Assembly: GCF_037975245.1 (NCBI RefSeq)
Contig: NC_092574.1
Location: forward strand, 8,715,713-8,779,712
Length of the DNA: 64,000 nucleotides
Source: Apostichopus japonicus
Taxonomy: Eukaryota; Echinodermata; Holothuroidea; Aspidochirotida; Stichopodidae
Direction: 5' to 3'
The position numbers were made by a program, and so were the translations under genes. Of the stretch, positions 23,477 to 34,800 are shown piece after piece. Position 1 is the first letter of the stretch; each line of letters opens with the position of its first letter. The notes beneath the pieces are model-generated. The model had not been told where the DNA came from, did no database searches, and saw only the letters and a program-made list of their open reading frames with translations.

Positions 23477-23812
23477 CAGGGGCGTCGGAAGCTATTTGGG
23501 ATTGGTATGGCAGATCAGAGTGTGGCCATCTATCATAATTATCGGGGGGACGTTTGGTAGATCAAACTACGTAATGGAGAAAATTTTGAAAAAATGTCTC
23601 CCAGATTGCAGGAAACGGCACTTCCCGAGCTTGAAAACAAGACCCCTGCCACCCGACTAATCTTCTGAAACACATTTTGAAGTATGTTTCATTTTGGTTC
23701 TTTATTTGTTGCCATTTTTTTTTCTTAGTCCTACTTTTTTGGGGGGTTTTTTTGCGCCGTGAATATTGGTCCGGCGTTCGCCGGACCTGCCGTACCGGCT
23801 CCGACGCCCCTG
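23477..23812. mobile_element. hAT-like MITE with TATTC flanking repeat
   Basis: A 336-bp element has inverted ends CAGGGGCGTCGGA / TCCGACGCCCCTG (first 13 bases identical but for the inner edge). It is flanked on both sides by TATTC (23,472-23,476 and 23,813-23,817). Near the right end, GGTCCGGCG-TT-CGCCGGACC forms a perfect 9-bp subterminal hairpin at 23,768-23,787. CAGGGG ends are typical of hAT elements. A 5-bp duplication fits the minority hAT groups with short duplications, or an 8-bp one that has decayed. No transposase is encoded. Confidence 0.8.
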
Positions 23813-23817
23813 TATTC

Positions 23818-25888
23818 ACATTGAAAGAGAACAAGACATTGTTGAAGGTCTCAGATCCTCAGTAGTGGAACTAAGACAAAACAGCCTTCAGACATTTTTT
23901 TTCTTCCATTTCTAAACATCAACTATTGCTCTGTTATGCTAATGATGGTAGCTTGGTTTATGCCTCCTTTAAAGTATTATCACCGTTATTAGTAAACTTT
24001 TGTTGGTTTGTCTGGGTATGAAGATGCTAATTTGTCTGTGAAATATAGAATCTTGCTTTTATTTATATATTCACTTTCTCATAATTTATTGTGTTTTATA
24101 TTTAGTTTATTGCATCTCACAGAAACAAAAAAAAGTTAAATAAACAGATCACCGTTTACTAAAGTGTCTTCTTTGGGGTAGCACCGCAGTCGTTGTCCAT
24201 GATTTGATTCCCAGCAGCAACCTGAGGTGAAGCCCATATAGATTCTTGATGGACATATTTCAAACCTTTATCAACAGAGGAAAATAATATTCCTACCAAA
24301 GAGAACATTGAACATATTAAAATGCTTGAAAGTATTATTTTATTAGCTTTCAATGTATTCTGTAAGTTAAGAATTTCTTCAAAATGCTTCTTTTTTTGTC
24401 AAAGTATCACTCAGTTCCTCTGTGAAGGGCTGATTTGAATGCTAGTGTCACTACGCCCCCCCCCCCCCAAAAAAATAACTTGGAAAAACATTCCTCCCCC
24501 CCACTTTCCCCCATTCTCTATAGAGACGAAACGCCTACTAACTCAGTGACAAGTGTGTTGTTAGTGGATGACGGGCATATATTCCTGAGTTTGACGCACC
24601 CCTGATGACCCGAACCGGTGATACATACGAAATATATTATATGTGTATAATCTAGTACTGAAAAGTGGCTGTCATAACCAACCATTTACCAACAAAATAT
24701 AATTATTTAAATTCTGCGATATTGTTGCGAAACAGACACCCGATTCTCGTTGTGGTTACGATAACTATGGTGGATATTGGTAATGTTGATCCACGATAAT
24801 AATTGCAACTGTTGTGAAGTGTATGTAGAAAGGGGAGGAAAATATAACAGCCGTAGCATTTAACGTATTTTTATGTAGGGAGACTCATTCACGTCGCTGA
24901 GCAGAGTCTAACGTTATATGTATTTGGCTTCAGTGAGGCGTATGGTCCGGGCTGATATTTGACTGGAAAACTTTTGGTTGTGCTACATATTTTGACACAG
25001 CGCCCCCGGTTTTGTCCAGCGCGTATTTTCGGCAGCCTGTCGAAATGTAGCGTAGCCTACCTTATGAAATAATTTCCCCATTGACTTTATGGCATACAAA
25101 TTCGTCCAAATAATCTGGTGTTTGTGTTCATTTGGTAAAAGCTACCCTTGACAGAATATCTGGCGCGAGACATGTCATCTTAAGCAAATAGAACCTACAT
25201 TTACGCCGCTTGTAGTCTAAGTTTGCCTCAATTTCTATGTTTTGCTACCGTACTACTTCCATACACGCACTAACCATCCAAGTCAAAAACAAATCCTACT
25301 TTGGCAAAGTAATATCTAAACGATGTGTTCCCTTTTAGAAAGTCTTTCGAAGGAAAGTTGCTGCATGAAAACTTCCTGAACGTTTTATGAATATATGTTT
25401 ACCACTAGCGCCATAAACTACATCTGTTCTCCTGTACGTGGCGACAATGGTCTACACTCTCGCACATGATTTGTTGGCAAGTGCTTCGCTATTGCTTTTC
25501 GGCTCATGATCACTTCCCTTATACAATCACTTGTTCACCACTTCTATCTCAACCATCCAACCCCACCCCATCCCCTCTTTCTCGGCACGTATCCTTTTAA
25601 ATTTACCTCTCTTTGTCTCGATCTAGTCGCTGAATTTGGCGGCTCTCTACGAATTCGGAAACAGTGCTATTCTGTTGTTCAACTTTGCCGTTATGATGAG
25701 TAATATATTGGGATGCAAATTACCGCTTTACTATACAGACAATTATTCTATAACCAAATAAGAATGTTTGTTGGTGTTGTTATAACCTTTTAAATCCTCG
25801 TAAACAAACATACCCACGAACCAAACACGTAAGCAAACGAATGAAATAAAACAATGCAAAATTGTTTTGAAAGATATCTCTCTGACAG
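23818..25888. other. Intergenic DNA, no gene seen
   Basis: Contains homopolymer C/A runs near 24,455-24,475 and a somewhat CpG-richer region around 24,880-25,660. A 64-codon minus-strand frame at 24,159-24,353 has a hydrophobic stretch near its N terminus but no family I recognise, so it is not called. Confidence 0.45.
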
Positions 25889-25896
25889 GTTACAAC

Positions 25897-26190
25897 CAGG
25901 CGCGTAGCCAAGCGGGGGGGGCCGAAGGGGGCAGCCGCCCCCCCCCCCTTGAGCATATTTTTTTTTTTTTTTAATGTTTTTATGATATCGCTAGTATTTT
26001 CAAAAGAGAAAATGCTAAGATGCAACTTACAAGGCCTGGGAAGTGCCATTTCAAGCGATCTGGGAGGCATTTTTAGCCAAACTTTTCTTGTACGCTCCGC
26101 GCCAATCATGGTGGCGCTACGCTTAGATAGTTTGCAATGCCGAATCTACAGTTTCGCCCATCCCTTGGCAAATTCCTGGCTACGCGCCTG
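25897..26190. mobile_element. hAT MITE with perfect 8-bp target duplication
   Basis: A 294-bp element has perfect 14-base terminal inverted repeats CAGGCGCGTAGCCA / TGGCTACGCGCCTG. It is flanked by the perfect 8-bp duplication GTTACAAC (25,889-25,896 and 26,191-26,198). CAG ends and an 8-bp duplication are diagnostic for the hAT superfamily. The interior has runs of G, C and T near the left end and no transposase. Perfect ends and duplication suggest a fairly recent insertion. Confidence 0.92.
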
Positions 26191-26235
26191 GTTACAACTT
26201 ACATAATTTAACAATGTAAAGTCCAAGTTACAAAC

Positions 26236-26996
26236 TGTAAGATGTGGTGTACTATAAGGCTCAATTCTTGGGTAATTTTATTTATTACCTATATGAATGA
26301 TATTTCCTTGATCTCTAAGAAAGCACAATTTAGTGCACTCTTTGCTGACTGCATGATGACACGAATATTGTCTTCATGAAGGGGAATGACCCTTAATTAA
26401 CCAAATAGAAAGTACTCTTGTTAATGAGCTTTAAGCTGCCTCTTATAATTGGTTCTTAAATATTAGCTAACAAGCTATCTCTTCACATTAGTTAGATAAT
26501 TTGTTTCATTGTATTTTATAATCATTATCATCACGTAGTATTTAATATCTCCATAAACCCTAAATAGGCATATGTTTGAACCATGTAGCCAAAAGTGTTC
26601 AATTTCTTGGTGTTATAATTGACTGTAAGATTATTTAGCGCGGCACATCAGTTAGATATTTTCAAAACTTGCTTAAGGAACAGGTTAGGACATTTTAAGT
26701 GGGGTGTGGGGATTGGTCGAGGTGGGCTTTGAGGGTTGGTAGGCTCTTGAAGTCGGAATGTATTAATAAATAGTAAGTTTTGGTTTTGCTTTGTTTTGTT
26801 TACTCTCTCTTTAATTCCTCTGTTAATTTTTTTCTATATATTTCTTATTTGACTTTTTTTCAGTTTTTAGGGAGTGAACTTTTCGGCAAGCGCCTAGGAT
26901 TTTAATATAAGTGTATATTACTTCCCTCTACTTAAGTTTCATCGCTGTTGAAATTATTTTTGTTCAATTGTTGAAGAAAAATAAAACGAAACGAAG
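26236..26996 (+). pseudogene. Decayed non-LTR retrotransposon with reverse transcriptase motifs
   Basis: Despite frameshifts and stops, the + strand shows the RT motif order of LINEs. CGVL-GSILG lies at about 26,240-26,272, YMNDIS at 26,290-26,307, and FADC at 26,341-26,352 (normally FADD, so the second catalytic Asp is lost). NEL-YNWFLN- and FLVL-like remnants follow. An AT-rich 3' region ends in an AATAAAACGAAACGAA tail near 26,978-26,996, like a LINE 3' end. Between about 26,690 and 26,980 no protein is recognisable, suggesting an internal deletion or a 3' UTR. It resembles jockey/CR1-type elements; the clade is uncertain. Confidence 0.75.
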
Positions 26997-27712
26997 TGTA
27001 TACTGTTGATGCATGGTGCTAAACAAAATACCGCGAACTTTTTGTTTTCGTCAGCCATTGGGGAATACATGTATTACGCAATATCACAACTACAACTTGT
27101 ACAACAAGAACCACTTCCACACAAGCGTGCGTGAATCGAGACTACGCCAAGTCAGCACATCATATTTTGTAGTTTATATTTTGTGCACAAAGGAGTGTAA
27201 TTTAACGCGGTGAGCATTGGTTAGGATTGGTAGTTTTCATTGAAAGACTCGGACGGTAGAGTGATTATGTTTTTGTTATTGTCGTGTATTCGGTAGTCAT
27301 TGGTTTGCTAAGTTAGGCCTAGACCAGTGCGTGTTAGCCAATATGCTTTGCGTGTAAAACTGTATTGGTATATAGGCTAGGCATAGGCTAGGACTGCACA
27401 TTATTAAGCTTGTGCTATGCCTACCTTACTATGCTATAACACCTAACAGGTCGCCGTGTGAGTACAACGTTGAAATGCAACAAGACGATTACCTTGTTTC
27501 AGTGTAATTTTAACCTTGATAAGCTTCAACCATAATGAATTGAAAACGTCAACGTCTAAGTTATTACTAGGTAGAGGTTTACTAGACTTGATGCTCTTTC
27601 TAAGTTCTAGCATATGGCATGCTCTCAGTCTCACAACTTAGCCTAAACAAGAATTTTTAATCACACATATAAACTAGCACTTTCTTACTGAGAAAAAAAG
27701 TAAATGCTTTAA
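26997..27712. promoter_or_regulatory. Possible promoter and non-coding first exon of the ornithine carrier gene
   Basis: This stretch has more CpG than its surroundings and contains a good donor GCG|GTGAGC at 27,209-27,216. The coding gene downstream begins in an exon preceded by a splice acceptor (28,820), so at least one upstream non-coding exon must exist. This is the nearest plausible place. No TATA or initiator is decisive, so this is inference only. Confidence 0.25.
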
Positions 27713-28070
27713 AAGTGTGTGAAGACTCACGCACAAAGGAACGTCTCATGCCGGTAATCTGACCTAGTTTCGAATGAGGAGTAACAGAAGTGTTAGACAC
27801 CACCATCGATCCCAGAAAATACACACACAGCTTGCTACCGTCGGTAATTAGACACTAGTGTACAGTCAATGCATACAGCTACGGTCAATACCCACGACAC
27901 AGTTTACATAGCAGCGTGGACATCTCAGGTCTAGATAAAAGAAAACAAGGTATCATGTTTCATTACTGTCTGCATTTTGTAGCGACAAGAAGAAAATGTC
28001 ATTTGCAAGCAACGGAAAGTTAACTTTTTTCAGAGCGTGGCATGCTACATGGGGCGAGTCTTCAATGCCT
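27713..28070. mobile_element. Kolobok/T2-like MITE, copy 2 (complete)
   Basis: A 358-bp element lies between TTAA sites (27,709-27,712 and 28,071-28,074). It aligns with the 9,971 copy over its whole length with small indels and substitutions. Shared segments include GACACCACCATC, AATACACACACAGCTTGCTAC and the right end GCGAGTCTTCAATGCCT. The left end has one substitution in the leading AGGG. Confidence 0.85.
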
Positions 28071-28074
28071 TTAA

Positions 28075-28820
28075 GCTTTGATTCCAAATTTGTTATTGAC
28101 ACGTGTAAGTGTAATCCATAAGCCCTTGGTTTCTCCCACATTTGTGGTTGCTTAAAATTAACTGCTGATTATTATTATTATCAGCCATCAGCCGATACTG
28201 TTTACAACTACACACATTGAGATTAATAACACTCGCAGGTCTATATAAAGACAACTCTTTTGAATTTCAGTTTGTTGTTCGTATCCATAGCACCCTTTCT
28301 TTACTGATAAATAATATAACTTCCAGTTGCTTTGTTCTTGTTTCTGGAGGAGGCATTACATAAAAACTTCAGCATTTTAAAATCATCCTAACCACTCAGA
28401 TATGCTACAGTAGGAAAGTCCCACCCTTCCCTATAACTGTACAAAGTAGATAAGTATACCCATGATGTCAATGTGAGGGGAGCAACCGAAACTGTGGATT
28501 TATGTATGCAGGATTTGGTTGTCTTTTATTTTAGGAAAATGGAGGCTTTCTATTCTTTCATGTAACTGAGATAAGTTCATTTACTTGTACAGCTGAGATG
28601 TTAAGAATTTTCAAGAATTCTAGGGGTACCTCCATAAAATTGTAATTTGGTTTTAAAGGAGTTGTAAATTGAATAAATGTATCCCACATTATGACAAGGT
28701 TTGTAGTCTTGACTCTCAAACATTCACATCGTGAGTTCGGAAACATAACTTTACGTGCATTGCAAAACATCTTCCGTATTTCCAATGATAGGATTTTATT
28801 TATTTTTCATTTTCTTACAG
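28075..28820. other. Probable 5' intron of the ornithine carrier gene
   Basis: No gene is seen. The stretch ends in TTTTTCATTTTCTTACAG, a strong acceptor at 28,820. This implies that transcription starts upstream and that this is intron sequence. Confidence 0.5.
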
Positions 28821-28882
28821 AGTTTTTCAATAGATAACTTTCATAACCAAGATTCTTAAAGAGGGCTGAGGGTGACGACAAT

Positions 28883-28994
28883 ATGGCTGAAGCAAAAGAA
28901 CTGGATTTATTACATGAAGCTCATACTAAATTCGAGGCAACTGGAATCAAAACAGGCTACCAAGCAGCCATTGATTTTACAGCTGGTGCAATAG
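28883..28994 (+). CDS. SLC25A15: SLC25A15 coding exon 1
   Basis: The first 37 codons and one base of a glycine codon end at the donor ATAG|GTAAAT. The exon begins upstream at 28,821 after an acceptor, so 62 bases of 5' UTR share it. The N-terminal 25 residues ([20 protein letters not shown] region) are charged and precede the first membrane helix, which starts near [11 protein letters not shown]. They are an extension relative to the usual family length. Confidence 0.93.
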
Positions 28995-31812
28995 GTAAAT
29001 CTCATTTTGACAGGCTTTCAACCTTCATTTTCTTTCTTTTTTTTCTTTTCTCAAATGGTAACTTAAAAAATATCTTTCGGCATTTATCAGCATGACTCTT
29101 AGAAAGATTTTAAGTTTTGGAAAACTCTGTCGTAAGTTGGAACTGGAATGATCTCATGTGTGAAGTACTCGAGAAGGTCCGGAGGAGGGCTACTAGAATG
29201 ATTCGTTCCTTAAAGGGTGTTCTTTATTATAGACGGTTACAGCTGCTGAATCTCACCACATTGGAGCTTAGGAGGTTTAATACTTGGTGACTTTATTCAG
29301 GTTTTCAAGATTGTGTATGGTTTTGACAACTTATCATTCAATGACTTTTTCATGTGTGCTAATAGTATTTGTACCAGAGGTCATTGTCTTAAAATTCCAG
29401 AAGTTACAAAGTAGGATTAATATTCAACATACTGTAGAAGGTCTTTTTAAATCTAGGTTGTGAATGAGTGGAATGGTTTGCCTGAGAAAGTTGTACTTGC
29501 AAGTAGTGTGAATATGTTTAAGAATGCTTTGGACAAGCACTTTAAGCATTGCAAACCGCTCTGTTTTTTTTTTTTTGTGTCTTCTATTTTTTTCTCTCCT
29601 CTAGGGTCCTTGATAGGGACTGGAATGTCCTTCCTGATCAGTTTTTTTCTTCTAAACTAAAATAAAACTAAACTATCCATTATTTCTGCAACTATACCAT
29701 GTGATTGTTGTGCATTAATGATGCGTTGAGATTTTCATGGATTGATGAAATCTGGCTGTGACATGTATAGTGAAATGAGGTTACGTTTCTGTTTTCTTTC
29801 ATCGGCATGGAAACAATCTTGTCCACCAAATGTCTGCAATGAGGAGCAAGGGCCTTCGCAACCATTGCTATTCGATAAAGTGGCCAAATGTGGTCAGTTT
29901 AGCCTTGTAAGCAAGAATGAAGACCAAACATAAAAAAGGTCTGCCTGCTAGTTTTCTGAACAGTTTTTGTGAAGAACCTGCTTCCATGTATTTTGGTGTT
30001 TATGTCATGGTCATTGGAGGGCTTTTGAATTCCTCACATTTTGGTTTTGTAGATACTTTAAACTGAATTATCAGGATCTGAATAGTAAGCATGAAGTGTA
30101 ACTTGGTCAACTCGACAAATGTTGACAAACACAACACAGCTGAATGAGCTGATAATGAAGGTCTGAAATGGAAGGTATTAATTTAATATGAACCAGGAAG
30201 CTTTAAAAAGTCCCATAACAATACAAAGGAAGGAGTGAATTAGCTCAATTTAGCTGCAGGCTAATGTATGTTGGTGTGTACTGTATGTATGTATGTACAC
30301 AAGGTAAGGCCTTCTTGAAGTGCAGGGAGTAATTTAGTGTTCAAAGTTTGTGTAGCAGTTTGAATACTCTGAAGTCTATTACAAAGAAACTACAGTACCT
30401 GTGTACAGAAACTGTAACACATCTTTGCACTTGGATAGCACTCCCAACCATTTTACATAGTATTCTACAATGCAATACCTGAGAAATTATTGTTCCCATG
30501 TTGTTTAATACGAAGATCTATGCATATATTGGAAAATGGTTTGATGGCATGCAAGCAACATGTATAAGATGGTTTATATTGAGATGATCAATTTATAGAT
30601 CGGCACTGCAAATGTTCCCCATTACATTGATGGCCTGTATGAGAAAGAGTCCTCAGGTCAATAGGCATACCTGATGGAGGTTTTTGTTTGTGAGTCCATG
30701 AACTAGAGGATGATTGCATCAGAAAGGAAGGAACAAAGACAGGAAATCCCCTGCCACAATCCCTCCCTTCTGGGTACTTGTTTGTCTTTACACAAGCGAA
30801 AGCATAGAACAGGTGTGTCATCATCTTGTTTGCCATCAGAGTTTGGGAAGCCCCCCTAGATTGCTTCATATTTCAAGAAATAATCCATATAACCCATTGA
30901 TTATCGACCAGAATTGTTTGGAACACCAGCTATCTAGTACAGTATCTACACATTACGGGTAACTTGACTGGTTAATTAGAAGTATTTTGTACATACCCAA
31001 ACACTAGTCTTAACTGACCCCTTTATATGACCTTTGACCAAACTATTTTCCAAGCATTACCAAAATAAGCCACTACCGAACGATTGATTATATTCTTTAT
31101 TGCTTCATTTCTTTGTTTCTATAAATAGGGGGAACTGCATGCACCATCACAGGACAACCTTTTGATACCATCAAGGTCAAGCTACAGACATACCCACAGT
31201 TGTACACTGGAACCATACAGTGTACGAAAAGCATCCTAAAATCAGAGGGTGCGACTGGACTATTTCAGGGTACCGTGCCTGCCCTTGCAGCGATCGTCGG
31301 AGAGACGGCGGTCCTCTTTCTAGCGTACGGCTTTTGCCAAAAGGTCGTCGCACGGATAAGCGGCAAATCCAACACAAACAATCTAACTTCTTTCGAGAGA
31401 GCCTTATCTGGTTCGGGCGCCGCTGTTTTCTCATCGCTGGTGCTGTGCCCCACCGAACTGATTAAATGTAGGCTACAGGCATTTACAGAAGTCATGGCCA
31501 CCAATTCTGCTATTCAAAAGAGGATGTAAGTATGTATATATAGCTTTCTTCATGAATACTCCATGATCAAGTTAAAACCAAGCTACCAATGTCGACTTTC
31601 CTTTCTTCATATAGTATTTAGATGTTCATGACTTGTATTAGACAGTGTTGTCTGGGGTGTTTTTGTATTTTAGGGCTGTTTTCTAATGTATCCTGTATTC
31701 ATATAATTTTGAAAGTTCAGATAATATGACAGGATAATATTTTGAGATATAGGGAATTGTATTTGTTAAGTCATTTGTAAAGTTATAAATATACTGCAGA
31801 AAGCTGTATACA

Positions 31813-31858
<46 letters not shown>

Positions 31859-34800
31859 GAGCAATTACCTGGTCAGCAAAAAAAATAATGGTTCCTGTAC
31901 TTTTTGGAAACATTGATAATGATGTGTGTTCACTTTGTTGATTGAATTGATACTTGTAGACAAACACTTAGTATTCTAATCATTTTTTAATTAATCAACA
32001 AAGATAAGAAATGGCATACCAAACAAGGGTCTACAGATAAGAAATTAATACAGTTGATATGGAAACTACAGTAGTTAGCCCTCAGCCCGAACCTTAAGCA
32101 TGCTACAAATTGTCAACAGATATCCCTGATTCTTGTAAAGGTATTCACAGACATCCATGAGTGTTAGAAGCTTATGTGAATGTCTCTGCAAAGGAAAATG
32201 CGTTACAAAGAGAAGTAATATTACTAAAATACTTGTTGATATTGACAGTAGCATGAGTGACCTGTTTTTTCACTTTAGGTTATATAGTATGTCATATTGC
32301 AGAGTTGGTGCACACAGAATGTTAGTATGATATAGTAACGGGACAGGCAATTCCTTTGTACAGTATTGACTAGATTTATTTTTTAGACCAACTTAAGTTC
32401 CGCAATTAATGATGGATAATACATCACCCCCCACCCCCACACCACCCACCCCCTTCCCACAAAAAAGGAGTTTTAAACATGTCATATTTTGTTCTTGAAA
32501 ATCAATCTCTACAACAACAATTCAACAAACACAAGAAATATGTGTAAATGAGACAGCTCCCAGGGGCTTTCCCCTGAACCCCAATCAGGGTCCCACTTTT
32601 ATTGCCCCATGCATGCCCATCCAAAATACCCTTCCCCTGCAAATAGAAACAAAGAAACTAATATATGTCTCTTAGACTAGGTTCCATTCAATACAGTAAT
32701 TTAAGTCTAATGTACATTGCATGTTAATTCCAGATCTTTTGTACAGTAGTTGCAGCATACATTTTTGTATACATAGTAAATGTTATAAAGTTTGCATGAG
32801 AGAATCTGAGTGCAGGGGGGACTACCACAATAATAACTACCACAATAACATACCTGAAATGTTTATCTTGTTTTCAGTTTTGTATTGCTGTAATGCTTTT
32901 GTGGATTTGTTTACATAATGTCTTATTATTTTTATTGTTATCCTGCACCCTTTACCCTAGTAACAGATCACCTCATGAACCATGAAGAGATTATTGTTCC
33001 ACTCGGGAGGTTTATCAAAGTGTGTCGTATAACCCTGTGCATACACACTCTGAGAATGCTACAGTGACAAGCTAACTACACTAGTACACTACCATTGCAC
33101 TGCACTGTATAAGAAAAACTCTGTTATTCCTTGTCTATACGTTATCTTTTAAGTTTGATGGGTTATAAAGACAAATGATGGCTGTGGAGTTTAGTTTGAA
33201 GTAAATATAGCCAGCATTTTTGTGTTTTTTTTAGTAATGTTTTATGGAAGGCAGAGTGGACAGTTGATCAATAAATACTACAAGAGTAAGGCTGACCCAC
33301 TGGTCTTGACCTTATAGCGACGCTGAACAAACACATAAGATTATACCAATTTGTACTTGTGCCTTATTACAAAGGCAACACTTACTACTGTAGTTCCTCT
33401 CTTCCTTACCTCTACCTTACCCCCACCTCCCCCCCCACCTCCTTTCTGCCAAATATTTTATCAACATTTTCCTTCATTTACAGAGGCCCCTGGCAAGTAA
33501 CAAAAGATTTAATTAAGAAAGATGGAGCCTTGGGTCTATTCCAGGGTTTGACGAGTACCTGGCTTCGAGAGGTACCCGGTTATTTCTTCTTCTTTTTTGG
33601 TTATGAAATCACCAAGACACTGCTAACACCAGCCGGTAAAACCAAAGATGAACTCGGTAAGAATACTTTGGGGAGAATGGGGGAGGGAGGTGGAAAAGGG
33701 GGGCTGTTGAGGTGATGCTGTAATGTGGTTGTGGATCCCATCGATTCTCATCAGCTAATATTTCAGGGCAATAACATACAAGACAGCCATGTTAACTGTG
33801 TACATAAATGTAATATGAAACATTAAAGTCTACAGAAACACGTATATGGCATGCTGCATGTTGGCATATATTGAACCCTTCGTGGACTCAGACCTGAGTC
33901 GTGAATGTGAGATACCATCATACCACCATACTACTTCAACTTAATTGTTAACCAAAAAGAAAATACATTGGAGTAACTGATCACATAGTTTTATCTGCCG
34001 CCACTCATAATTTAAGTATTGTGTCTATGCGTGATGCTAACAAGCCCTACAAACATTCTGGTATTAGGATTAGAGCTCTGATAGTATTATTACTGGTACG
34101 TTGTCGGAGCAGCCAAAGTTTCATGACAAGACCCTTGGAGACCCTTGGAGGTTTGTTGATGTCATTTCTTTAAATTCTGTTGATTTTCTCTCTGCGGCAG
34201 GTCCGGTAAAGTTGACGATCAGTGGGGGTGTGGCTGGCACCTGCCTTTGGGTTAGTATATACCCAATAGACGTAGTCAAATCTCGAATCCAGGTCCAGAG
34301 TCTGGTGGGCAAAATGCCAGGGTTTCTTCCAACGATCATACAAATCTGTAAGACAGAAGGTAAGTTTGCACCTTTCTCTTGTTGTAAAAATAACATTGCT
34401 CCTTTAGCCAAGAGCAATGGTAAAGTAGAGCAGACTGTATGTTAAGTACTGTTCTAAGAGCTGCTGTTTAAGTAATGTGGATAATATGTCATAGGCTGCT
34501 GGCACTGTTTAAGTAATGTGAATGATATGTCATAGCTGGCACTGTTTAAGTAATATGTCATAGCTGGCGCTGTTTAAGTAATGTTAATAATATGTCATAG
34601 CTGGCGCTGTTTAAGTACTGTGAATAAGATGACATAGCTGGCGCTATTTAAGTAATGTGAATGGTATGTCATAGCTGGCGCTGTTTAAGTAATGTTAATA
34701 ATATGTCATAGCTGGTGCTGTTTAAGTAATGTGAATGGTATGTCATAGCTGGCGCTGTTTAAGTAATGTGAATAAGATGTCATAGCTGGCGCTGTTTAAG

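Noticed and set aside
24159..24353. Small membrane protein on the minus strand
   Set aside because: There is one hydrophobic stretch but no homology, no splice context and no promoter; the length is within chance for this composition.
31220..31504. Alternative frames over SLC25A15 exon 2
   Set aside because: They overlap the exon whose frame carries the carrier signatures and joins in phase with its neighbours.
32561..32576. CAGGGGCTTTCCCCTG as a fourth micro-palindrome element
   Set aside because: The arms are only six bases and the flanking sequences share no direct repeat, so there is no sign of insertion.
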